From contig JAJNBO010000027.1 of assembly GCA_021156245.1 (NCBI GenBank), positions 1-11,980 of the forward strand: a DNA stretch of 11,980 nt. Reading direction: 5' to 3'. The notes under the pieces are model-generated. The model saw nothing but the letters and a program-made list of their open reading frames with translations, had not been told where the DNA came from and made no database searches. The stretch is from Ramlibacter sp. (GTDB taxonomy: Bacteria > Pseudomonadota > Gammaproteobacteria > Burkholderiales > Burkholderiaceae_C). The translations under genes were made by a program, and so were the position numbers. Shown here in pieces: positions 1 through 5,947 of this stretch; within the stretch, counting starts at the first letter, position 1, and each line of letters opens with the position of its first letter.

Positions 1-161
1 GACTCCTGCTTCGACTTGCGGATGTCCCCGATGCTCGGGGTGAACGGGTAGAGCGCGGCCACGTAGAGCAGGCCCGCCAGGGGCACGGCGGCGATCGCCT
101 CGGCCGGGTGGCGCCGGATCCAGGCGCCCACGCGGCGCGCACGCTCCAATGCGCGCGCCAT
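1..161 (-). CDS. Penicillin-binding protein / peptidoglycan transglycosylase, N-terminal part (runs off left edge)
   Basis: Only the first 53 codons are present. The protein begins MARALERARR, has a basic cytoplasmic head, one hydrophobic membrane segment at about residues 22-39 (AIAAVPLAGLLYVAALYPF), and then enters the periplasmic part with PFTPSIGDIRKSKQE. This signal-anchor layout followed by a SIGDIRKSKQ-like stretch is what I recognise from the membrane-anchored transglycosylase/penicillin-binding protein 1 family of Comamonadaceae, which polymerises glycan strands at the inner membrane. The catalytic glycosyltransferase and transpeptidase domains lie outside the window, so the family call rests on the N-terminus alone. 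I chose the ATG at 161 because GAGGGA sits just upstream of it (165-170 on the complement). An in-frame ATG at 185 adds eight residues but has no ribosome binding site. A TGTAGGA box lies about 80 bp upstream. Confidence 0.6.
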   Translation of the reverse strand, partial: MARALERARRVGAWIRRHPAEAIAAVPLAGLLYVAALYPFTPSIGDIRKSKQE

Positions 162-164
162 CGT

Positions 165-170
165 TCCCTC
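165..170 (-). promoter_or_regulatory. Ribosome binding site choosing the start at 161
   Basis: GAGGGA on the minus strand, with the GAGG core 5 nt from the ATG at 161. The alternative upstream ATG at 185 has no purine-rich tract before it, so this site decides the start. Confidence 0.55.
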
Positions 171-185
171 GTTCAGTACCTTCAT

Positions 186-216
186 GATTCGTGTGTCCGT
201 GGCTGGTGCACGAATC
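186..216. repeat. Perfect 8-bp inverted repeat GATTCGTG / CACGAATC
   Basis: GATTCGTG at 186-193 is the exact reverse complement of CACGAATC at 209-216, separated by 15 bp. It lies 25-55 bp upstream of the penicillin-binding protein start at 161, so it could be an operator dyad or a stem in that gene's 5' leader. No run of T follows on either strand, so an intrinsic terminator is unlikely. The function is unknown. Confidence 0.5.
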
Positions 217-240
217 TAGGTGGCCCGGCCGTGGCGCGAC

Positions 241-247
241 TGTAGGA
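241..247 (+). promoter_or_regulatory. TGTAGGA box, copy 1
   Basis: TGTAGGA lies in the 134-158 bp gap between the penicillin-binding protein gene and the end of the response regulator gene, about 80 bp upstream of the former. It reads TGTAGGACGGCTGCGCGA, so only one half of the longer dyad seen elsewhere in the window is recognisable. It is called a regulatory site because the same heptamer recurs in all four intergenic regions. Confidence 0.35.
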
Positions 248-266
248 CGGCTGCGCGACGGAAGGG

Positions 267-293
267 CGGCTTTGCTCCGAACCTGTAAAGCCG
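267..293 (-). terminator. Possible weak hairpin terminator after the response regulator gene
   Basis: CGGCTTT (267-273) pairs with AAAGCCG (287-293) around a 13-nt loop, about 27 bp beyond the stop of the response regulator gene as read on the minus strand. A GGGC/GCCC extension is possible with a small bulge. There is no U-tract after the stem, so it would be at best a weak or factor-assisted terminator. Confidence 0.25.
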
Positions 294-319
294 TTGCCCG
301 AGCGACCGATGTAAAGCCG
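284..319 (+). repeat. Direct repeat TGTAAAGCCG x2
   Basis: The 10-mer TGTAAAGCCG occurs at 284-293 and again at 310-319, 26 bp apart start to start, directly beyond the 3' end of the response regulator gene. The first copy also forms the right arm of the hairpin at 267-293. The pair could bind a protein or be a tandem duplication relic. Nothing else supports a function. Confidence 0.4.
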
Positions 320-964
320 CTATTCGAACGGATCGGCGAGCCCGTGCTTCAGGGCGTAGCGCAGCATCTCGGTCGCATTGGAAAGGCCCAGCTTCTGCAT
401 GAGGTTCGCCTTGTGCGTGCTGACCGTCTTGACCGACAGGTTCAGTTTCTGGGCGATGTCGGACACCGCTTCGCCCGCCACCAGCAGCCGCAACACCTGG
501 AATTCCCGGTCCGACAGGCTCTCGTGCGGCAGCGCGCCGCCACCGCCCGGCATGGCGCCCAGCGCGAGCTGCTCGGCCACTTCCGAGGAGATGTACGCGC
601 CGCCGGCCGCGATCTTGCGGATCGCCTGCTCCAGTTGCGCGGGCGCGCTTTCCTTCGTCAGGTAGCCGCTGGCGCCCGACTTGATCGCCCGCACGGCGTA
701 CTGCGTCTCCTGGTGCATGCTCAGGACCAGGATGCGCAGCCTGGGCTTCTCCGCCTTCACCAGCTTGATCAGCTCCATGCCGCTGCGCCCGGGCATCGAG
801 AGGTCCAGCACCAGCACGTCGAACTCGGTCTCGCGCACGACGCGCATCACCTCGGTGCCGTCCGCGGCTTCCCCGGCGACGGTGAAGTCGGCGGCGTCCC
901 CGACGATGCGCTTGAGGCCTTCCCGCACGATGGCGTGGTCGTCCGCCAGGACGATGCGGATCAT
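320..964 (-). CDS. NarL/FixJ-family response regulator (receiver + LuxR-type HTH)
   Basis: This 214-residue DNA-binding response regulator has a receiver at about 1-120 and a LuxR-type helix-turn-helix at about 148-210. The receiver is complete: acidic pair D8-D9 in VLADDH, phospho-acceptor D54 in VLDLSMPG, S82 and K104 in YLTKES. The output domain has the usual LSDREFQVLRLLVAG and VKTVSTHKANLMQKLGL recognition helix. The start is the ATG at 964, which overlaps the stop of the upstream kinase gene as ATGA and has AGGGAG 8 nt upstream, so the two genes are translationally coupled. The kinase is the cytoplasmic HisKA_3 type that normally pairs with this family. Once phosphorylated, it is expected to bind DNA as a dimer. 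Target genes are not known; the TGTAGGA boxes in this window are candidates. The role is secure, the pathway is not. Confidence 0.93.
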   Translation of the reverse strand: MIRIVLADDHAIVREGLKRIVGDAADFTVAGEAADGTEVMRVVRETEFDVLVLDLSMPGRSGMELIKLVKAEKPRLRILVLSMHQETQYAVRAIKSGASGYLTKESAPAQLEQAIRKIAAGGAYISSEVAEQLALGAMPGGGGALPHESLSDREFQVLRLLVAGEAVSDIAQKLNLSVKTVSTHKANLMQKLGLSNATEMLRYALKHGLADPFE

Positions 965-2016
965 GCGCCGGCTCCCTGGAAGGGGAGACGGGCCTCGACG
1001 CGGGTGCCGGCGCCGGGGTTGCTCTCGATGCGCAATTCGCCGTGCATCAGCTGGGCGCGCTCGCGCAGTCCGACCAGGCCGAGCGACTGCGGCTTGCGCG
1101 GCCCGCCCGGGTGGAACCCCACGCCGTCGTCCTGCACGCTGAGCACCAGCTGGTCGCCCTGCCGGTGCACCGCGACCCGGGCCCGGTCCGCGCGCGCGTG
1201 CTTGCCCACATTGGCCAGCGACTCCTGGACGATGCGGAAGACGCCGGTTGCCATCGGTTCCTCCAGCTCCAGCGACTCGTCGATGTCCAGTTCGCACGGC
1301 ACCCCGGTGCGTTGCGTGAAGCTCTGCACCACCCACTCGATCGCGGCGACCAGTCCCAGGTCGTCCAGCACCAGCGGCCGCAGGTCCGCGGCGATGCGCC
1401 GCACGGAGGCCACGGCCCCGTCCAGCAGGGCGAGCATCTGGGCGACCTTGGCCTGCGCCTGCGCGTCGGCGGCCGCGTGGTCGCGCAGCCAGATCGTGTC
1501 CATCTTCAAGGCCGTCAGCGACTGCGCAAGCTCGTCGTGCAGTTCGCGGGCGATGCGGGACTTCTCCTGTTCGCGCACGCCGGAAGATTCCGCCGCGAAC
1601 GACGCCAGCTCCTGGCGCGCTCGCACGCGCTCGGTGACGTCGCGCAGGATCACGGTGTACAGCTTGCCCTCCGGCGCATTCAGCTGCGAGATCGACGCGT
1701 CGATCGGGAACTCCTCGCCGTCCTTGCGCAGCGCGTACAGGACCGTGTTGTCGCCCATCCGCCGGGACGTCGTGCCGGTGGCGCCGAAGCGGCGCACCTG
1801 CCGCCCGTGGCCCGCGCGGTACCGTTGCGGGATCAGCACGTCGAGCGGCTTGCCCTGGATCTCCTCCGCGGTCCAGCCGAACATCTTCTGCGCGGCGCGG
1901 TTGAACAGGATGACGCGCTGTTCGTCGTCGACGCTGATGATCCCGTCCATCGCGGAATCGAGCAGCCCCGCGAGGCGAGCCGCGGCGGTGCCATCAGGCG
2001 TGGAAGAAAAGGTCAA
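961..2016 (-). CDS. PAS-domain sensor histidine kinase, HisKA_3/NarX type, cytoplasmic
   Basis: This 351-residue kinase partners the adjacent response regulator gene (ATGA overlap). A PAS domain covers about 14-130 (SAMDGIISVDDEQRVILFN, ending in the usual TVILRDVTER). A HisKA_3 dimerisation domain follows, with the phospho-His at H160 in IARELHDELAQSL. The HATPase domain is intact: N box QESLANVGKHA (N269), G1 box DDGVGF (297-301) and G2 region GLVGLRERAQLMHGEL. No signal peptide or membrane segment is seen, so it probably senses a cytoplasmic ligand or redox state through PAS; the ligand is unknown. There is no good ATG. I favour the TTG at 2016 because GAGGGAC lies 11 nt before it. The reading frame also extends to a TTG at 2058, which would add 14 residues but has no ribosome binding site. 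The start is the least certain part. Confidence 0.9.
   Translation of the reverse strand: MTFSSTPDGTAAARLAGLLDSAMDGIISVDDEQRVILFNRAAQKMFGWTAEEIQGKPLDVLIPQRYRAGHGRQVRRFGATGTTSRRMGDNTVLYALRKDGEEFPIDASISQLNAPEGKLYTVILRDVTERVRARQELASFAAESSGVREQEKSRIARELHDELAQSLTALKMDTIWLRDHAAADAQAQAKVAQMLALLDGAVASVRRIAADLRPLVLDDLGLVAAIEWVVQSFTQRTGVPCELDIDESLELEEPMATGVFRIVQESLANVGKHARADRARVAVHRQGDQLVLSVQDDGVGFHPGGPRKPQSLGLVGLRERAQLMHGELRIESNPGAGTRVEARLPFQGAGA
972..977 (-). promoter_or_regulatory. Ribosome binding site inside the kinase 3' end for the response regulator
   Basis: AGGGAG on the minus strand, 7-8 nt before the ATG at 964, lies inside the last codons of the kinase gene. It supports coupled translation across the ATGA overlap. 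Confidence 0.6.
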
Positions 2017-2089
2017 TGCGCGCTCGTCCCTCTGGTGCTGGCGCAAATTACAGCACAAGCGCCCGCGCGCACTCGCGCCGCCGTCCGCG

Positions 2090-2096
2090 TCCTACA
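2090..2096 (-). promoter_or_regulatory. TGTAGGA box, copy 2
   Basis: TGTAGGA on the minus strand (TCCTACA as written), in the divergent gap between the kinase gene (start 2016) and the kinase-like gene (start 2178). It is followed by CG, as in copy 1 at 241 (both TGTAGGACG). The partner half-site is not obvious. The position suits control of either divergent gene. I could not assign -35/-10 hexamers with confidence in this gap. Confidence 0.35.
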
Positions 2097-2177
2097 CCTC
2101 GCCCCGGGACGTCCTGACATTCGATACGGAACTGACGGCCCAGACTCGCTTCCAACCTGATCATCAAGAACCAAGAA

Positions 2178-2924
2178 GTGTTGGCCATCGACCCCATCCT
2201 CACCACGCCCGCCGGCGCCACGCCGCCGGTCGCGGATGCGTCGCCGCAGCGCCTGCGCAGCCTCGCGCGGGCCGCGCAGCACGACATCCTGCGCCGGCTG
2301 ACGCCGCCGCTGAGGCACGACATGGTGGTCCACCTGCAGTCGCTGGGCATGATGGCCGAAGCGCTGAGCGCGCGCATGGAGCGCGGCACGGTCGACTCCG
2401 ACGACCTGCAAGGTTCGATGTCCAAGCTCAACCGCCTCTCGCGGCAGGCCGTGTCCCGCTGCCTGGAGGTCTGCACCTGGATGGAGCCTGGCGAGGACGA
2501 CGGCGCCACGCTGCGCGAGGGCGTGTCGGAAGTGGTCCGCCTGCTCTCGACCAGCCTCAACTTCCGCGGATTCGACCTGCGCACGGAGCTGGGTGACGGC
2601 GACTTCGCCGTCTCTCGCAGCGCCGTGCGTTTCCTGCTGGCCGCCGCGATCCTCACGCTCGCCGATTCGGCCACGGCGCCCGGTGACATCGTGGTGCGCA
2701 CGGAGCTGTCCTCGTCGTTCGGGGTTATCGCGATCGAGTACCAGGCCCAGCCCGAAGGCACCTTCACGCAGATGCACGAACAGGGAGAGGCGCCGCTCGC
2801 CTGGGCCGAGGTGCAGGCGCTGGCCGTTCAGCACGACGCCGAGTTGCTGCGCAACGGCAATGCCATCATCCTGCGCCTGCCGCGCGCCGTGGTCACGACA
2901 CCTCTGAAGATGGTTCCGGTGTGA
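2178..2924 (+). CDS. Histidine-kinase-like protein without ATP-binding motifs (possible phosphotransfer protein)
   Basis: A 248-residue soluble protein of no named family that I can assign. A helical region at about 24-100 contains PLRHDMVVHLQSLGMMAEAL, which resembles a kinase H-box with a candidate phospho-His at H47; a second His-Asp pair lies at H35. A region at about 110-236 has the order of an HATPase fold (RFLLAAAILTLADSA where an N box would lie; a final strand NGNAIILRLPRA), but the N-box Asn and the DxGxG motif are missing, so ATP binding looks unlikely. This combination recalls phosphotransferases such as ChpT, though I cannot show homology. It is divergent from the kinase/response regulator operon. 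The start is GTG 2178 or TTG 2181, each with only a weak AAGAA before it. Its last 32 bp overlap the convergent GGDEF-EAL gene. Confidence 0.7.
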   Translation: MLAIDPILTTPAGATPPVADASPQRLRSLARAAQHDILRRLTPPLRHDMVVHLQSLGMMAEALSARMERGTVDSDDLQGSMSKLNRLSRQAVSRCLEVCTWMEPGEDDGATLREGVSEVVRLLSTSLNFRGFDLRTELGDGDFAVSRSAVRFLLAAAILTLADSATAPGDIVVRTELSSSFGVIAIEYQAQPEGTFTQMHEQGEAPLAWAEVQALAVQHDAELLRNGNAIILRLPRAVVTTPLKMVPV

Positions 2925-5373
2925 GCGCGGCGCCCGGCCCCCGCTGGGCATCCAGGAAGGCTTCCAGGCTGGCGATGGGCAACGGGCGGCAGTACAGGTA
3001 GCCCTGGTACCGTTCGCAGCCCTGGCGTGCCAGGAACGCGCGCTGCTCCTCGGTCTCCACGCCCTCGGCGATCACGTCCAGATTCAGGCTGCGGCACAGG
3101 CCGATGATCGTGCCGGCGATCGCGGCATCGTTGCTGTCCACCAGGATGTCCTTGACGAACGCGCGGTCGATCTTCAGCTCGTCGATGGGCAGCCGCTTGA
3201 GGTATGACAGCGACGAGTAGCCGATGCCGAAGTCGTCCACCGAAAGGCGCACCCCCATGTCCTTGAGGTTGCGCATCTTGGCGATCGCGGCGTCCAGGTT
3301 GTCTGCGAGAAGGCTTTCCGTGACCTCCAGCTTGAGCCGATCCGGGCGGATGCCGGCGCGGCGCACGCAGGTCACCACCTCGTCGATGAAGTCGGGATGG
3401 CGGAACTGGCGCACGCTGACGTTGACCGCGATGGTCAGGTGGCTGCGGTCCGGGCGCTTGCCCCATTCCGCGAGCTGCGCGCACGCCGCTTCGAGCACCC
3501 AATGGCCGATGGGGATGATCAGCGAGGTCTCCTCCGCCGTGGGGATGAACTCGTCCGGCCCGACGATCCCGCGGGTCGGATGCTCCCAGCGCAGCAGGGC
3601 CTCGACACCGGCCATGCGGCCGTCCATGCCCACCTGCGGCTGGTATTCGATCTTCAGCTGGTTCTCCCGCCAGCCCTGGCGCAGGTCCGCGGCCAGCGCC
3701 GCATTCGCGGTCGCCACCTCCTGCATCTCCGGGTCGAAGAAGCGCACCGCGTTGCGGCCGGCGGCCTTGGCCTGGTACATCGCGAGGTCCGCCTGCTTGA
3801 GCAGCTCGCTGACGCTGGATGGCGCCTTGCCGAACAGCGTCACGCCGATGCTGCAGGTGCTGTGGTGCAGGTAGCCGGGCAGCACGTAAGGCTCGCCGAG
3901 GCCTTCCAGGATCCGCTGGCTGACCTTCTCGGCGGCGGTGAGCGGGTCCAGCGGCTTGTCGGGCCGGTTCTCCAGCAGCACCACGAACTCGTCGCCACCG
4001 AGCCGCGCCACCAGGTCGCCCTTCGCCACGCAGTTGCGCAACCGGCGCGCCACCTGTTGCAGCAGCAGGTCGCCCTTCTGGTGGCCCAGGGTGTCGTTGA
4101 GCACCTTGAAGTTGTCGAGGTCGATGAACATCAGCGCGCCTTCGCACGCGTGCCCGCTCTCCCCCACCGCTTCGTGCAGCCGGTCGAGCAGCATCTGGCG
4201 ATTGGGCAGCTGGGTCAGCGGATCGTAGAAGGCCAGGTACTGGATCTTCTCCTCGTCCCGCTTGCGCTCCGTGATGTCGCGGCCCACCGCCACCCAGTGC
4301 GTGAGGCGGCGCGCGTCGTCCCACACCGGCGACACATCCAGGTCCACCCAGTACGGCTCGCCCGCCTTGGTGTAGTTGATCAGGTCGACCCGCACGCGCT
4401 CCCATTGCTCCAGGGCGGCGCGGATGCGATCGAGCTGGGCGCGTTGCGTATCCGGCCCTTGCAGGATGCGCGGCGAACGGCCGATCACCTCGTCGCGGGT
4501 GTAGCCGGTGCGGCGCTCGAACGCTTCGTTCACGAACACGATGCGCGGACCGGGCGCCCGGAAGGGAGCAGCCTCCGTGATGATGACGATGTCGTTCAGG
4601 CGGGCGATGCTGCCTTCCAGCAGCACCAGGTGCTGCTGCGCGCGCCGCCGCGCGCTGACGTCGCGCAGGTGGAGCGCGAGGCCGGCGCCGAAGGGGAAGC
4701 CGCGCAGCTCCAGCCAGTGGCTGACTTGCGCGTCCAGTTCCTCCAGCTCGATCGCCTCGCGATGTTCCAGCGCGTGCATGAAGCGCTCCTCCAGCACGAG
4801 GCGGGCCCGCTTCTGGAAGAAGCTCCAGATCTTGCGTCCCAGGATGGCCTCGCCCGCGGCGAGCATCTGCTCGGCCTGGTCGTTCGCGTAGCTGATGCGT
4901 CCCTGGCGGTCGATGGTGACGAAGGCCTCGCCGCTGCCCAGCGCGCCGCCCATGCTGACGGTGTGCCGCATGAGCGTTCCGGGGGCATGGCCGGGTGGTG
5001 CGATCTCCTGCACCAGCCCCTCGGCACCGGAGAGGCTGCCGTCCGCGGCGCGCAGCGGCTGGCCCACGCAGCGCACCCACACGCGCCGGCCCTGCATGGA
5101 ATGCAGCTGCACCTCGACGTCGAATGGGACGCCCTGCTCCCGGCACGCGCGCATGCGCGACTCGAGCTCGGCGCGGTGTTCTTCCGCGTAGTGGCCCAAT
5201 GCGTTGTCGAAAGCAGGCGTGTAGCCGGGGGGGGCGCCGTGCAGGCGCGCGAGCTGCTCCGACCAGTACAGGCTGCCCTGCTGCGCGTCGAGCCGCCAGA
5301 AGCCGATGAAGGCGCTGCGCTCCACAAGCTGCAGCAGGCGGGCGGCGTGGTTGTCTGTCGTCACGGAGTCCAT
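2893..5373 (-). CDS. PAS-PAS-PAS(LOV-like)-GGDEF-EAL cyclic-di-GMP synthase/phosphodiesterase
   Basis: An 826-residue cytoplasmic protein that probably makes and degrades c-di-GMP. PAS-like sensory regions lie at about 12-126, 140-245 and 255-370. The third reads like a LOV domain (GRSPRILQGPDT, INYTKAGEPYWVDLDVSPV) but has Pro301 where the photoactive Cys should be. GGDEF at about 378-548 carries an intact GGDEF motif at 459-463 and the usual DLDNFKVLND. The inhibitory I-site RxxD is lost, with Ala450 where Arg is expected. EAL at about 558-810 keeps E591-A-L, N651, E683, D713-D714 (SVDDFGIGYSS), K734 and E770 (AEGVETE), so phosphodiesterase activity is expected. The start is ATG 5373, preceded by GGGGA. 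It diverges from the receiver gene at 5525 across a gap with a TGTAGGA dyad. Which activity dominates cannot be read from sequence. Confidence 0.93.
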   Translation of the reverse strand: MDSVTTDNHAARLLQLVERSAFIGFWRLDAQQGSLYWSEQLARLHGAPPGYTPAFDNALGHYAEEHRAELESRMRACREQGVPFDVEVQLHSMQGRRVWVRCVGQPLRAADGSLSGAEGLVQEIAPPGHAPGTLMRHTVSMGGALGSGEAFVTIDRQGRISYANDQAEQMLAAGEAILGRKIWSFFQKRARLVLEERFMHALEHREAIELEELDAQVSHWLELRGFPFGAGLALHLRDVSARRRAQQHLVLLEGSIARLNDIVIITEAAPFRAPGPRIVFVNEAFERRTGYTRDEVIGRSPRILQGPDTQRAQLDRIRAALEQWERVRVDLINYTKAGEPYWVDLDVSPVWDDARRLTHWVAVGRDITERKRDEEKIQYLAFYDPLTQLPNRQMLLDRLHEAVGESGHACEGALMFIDLDNFKVLNDTLGHQKGDLLLQQVARRLRNCVAKGDLVARLGGDEFVVLLENRPDKPLDPLTAAEKVSQRILEGLGEPYVLPGYLHHSTCSIGVTLFGKAPSSVSELLKQADLAMYQAKAAGRNAVRFFDPEMQEVATANAALAADLRQGWRENQLKIEYQPQVGMDGRMAGVEALLRWEHPTRGIVGPDEFIPTAEETSLIIPIGHWVLEAACAQLAEWGKRPDRSHLTIAVNVSVRQFRHPDFIDEVVTCVRRAGIRPDRLKLEVTESLLADNLDAAIAKMRNLKDMGVRLSVDDFGIGYSSLSYLKRLPIDELKIDRAFVKDILVDSNDAAIAGTIIGLCRSLNLDVIAEGVETEEQRAFLARQGCERYQGYLYCRPLPIASLEAFLDAQRGPGAALTPEPSSEVS

Positions 5374-5419
5374 GTCGGGTTCCCCATCTTACGGTCGCCA
5401 TGCGCGGGCCGGGAAAACC

Positions 5420-5435
5420 GTAGGCAGCTTCCTAC
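5420..5435. promoter_or_regulatory. TGTAGGA dyad, copy 3: GTAGG-N6-CCTAC operator candidate
   Basis: GTAGGCAGCTTCCTAC is a perfect 5-bp inverted repeat with a 6-bp spacer. Its right arm completes TCCTACA (5430-5436), the minus-strand TGTAGGA. The outer 18-mer read on the minus strand, TGTAGGAAGCTGCCTACG, matches the dyad at 11051-11068 at 15 of 18 positions. It lies 47 bp upstream of the GGDEF-EAL start and about 90 bp upstream of the receiver start, so it could control both. The geometry resembles NarL/FixJ-family boxes such as the GacA box TGTAAG-N6-CTTACA. Confidence 0.5.
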
Positions 5436-5461
5436 ATGCAAACGCGTAGCCGTCCGAGAAG

Positions 5462-5499
5462 TTCAGCAGTAAGCAGGCTTAGAGTGCCTTACGGCTGAA
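5462..5499. repeat. 38-bp imperfect palindrome upstream of the receiver gene
   Basis: TTCAGCAGTAAGCA (5462-5475) pairs with TGCCTTACGGCTGAA (5485-5499), giving 13 base pairs with one A/G mismatch and one bulged C around a 9-nt loop. A smaller perfect palindrome, TAAGC-AG-GCTTA (5470-5481), is nested in its left half. It ends 25 bp before the GTG of the receiver gene, so it may be an operator dyad or a 5'-leader hairpin. No T-run follows, which argues against a terminator. Confidence 0.45.
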
Positions 5500-5524
5500 A
5501 CCGAACATTACCGACTGGGCTTCC

Positions 5525-5947
5525 GTGCAACTCGCAGTATTCGTGGTGGAGGACAACGCGGAGATCCAAGAGAACCTCGTGGGTGCCCTGGAGGAACTGA
5601 CCTGCGTGCGCGTGGTCGGCGCCAGCGCCACCGAAGACGACGCCCTGGACTGGATCGCGCGCCACGCCGACTGGGACATGCTGATCGTCGACCTGTTCCT
5701 CAAGGGCGGCAGCGGGATGCGGCTGGTGCAGCGCGTGCAGCGCGCACGGCCCGACCAGAAGATCATCGTCTTCAGCAACTACGTGAATTCCAGCGTGCGC
5801 AAGCGGTGCGCGCAGCTTGGCGTGGACGCCGTGTTCGACAAGTCCACCGAAATCGACGCACTGGTGGACTATTGCTCCCACCAGTGCACCCAGCTGGGCG
5901 CGCAGGCCGCGCTCGGCACCGCACACCCTCCCGGAGGACCCGCATGA
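5525..5947 (+). CDS. Receiver-only (CheY-like) response regulator
   Basis: A 140-residue single receiver domain with all phosphorylation residues: acidic pair E9-D10 in VVEDN, phospho-acceptor D56 in LIVDLFLKGGSGM, S84 in VFSNYV and K106 in FDKSTE. No output domain follows; the tail after about 120 is short and low-complexity (GTAHPPGGPA). It should therefore act by protein contact or as a phosphate shuttle. The receiver looks closer to NarL-type receivers (KGGSGM loop) than to chemotaxis CheY. The start is GTG 5525, because the first strand begins right after it (QLAVFVVED); no strong Shine-Dalgarno is seen. The stop overlaps the next start as ATGA, and the two products are presumably made together. 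A TGTAGGA dyad and a 38-bp palindrome lie upstream. Its kinase is not obvious; the degenerate downstream partner is unlikely to phosphorylate it. Confidence 0.9.
   Translation: MQLAVFVVEDNAEIQENLVGALEELTCVRVVGASATEDDALDWIARHADWDMLIVDLFLKGGSGMRLVQRVQRARPDQKIIVFSNYVNSSVRKRCAQLGVDAVFDKSTEIDALVDYCSHQCTQLGAQAALGTAHPPGGPA
5933..5938 (+). promoter_or_regulatory. Strong ribosome binding site for the pseudo-kinase gene
   Basis: GGAGGA ends 5 nt before the ATG at 5944 and lies inside the last codons of the receiver gene. It fixes the start at 5944 rather than at in-frame upstream codons and fits coupled translation across the ATGA overlap. Confidence 0.75.

Noticed and set aside
191..2596. Very long open frame (801 codons) on the plus strand opposite the kinase/response regulator operon
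   Set aside because: It runs antisense to two genes with clear domains, has a low-complexity Arg/Ala/His composition, and is the usual by-product of GC-rich codon use.
2828..5401. 857-codon minus-strand frame overlapping the GGDEF-EAL gene in another phase
   Set aside because: Rich in Arg, Pro, Gly and Ala with no domain signature; the neighbouring frame spells a complete PAS-GGDEF-EAL protein.
3397..5472. 691-codon plus-strand frame opposite the GGDEF-EAL gene
   Set aside because: Antisense shadow of a well-supported gene, with His/Gln/Arg/Val-rich composition and no recognisable motif.
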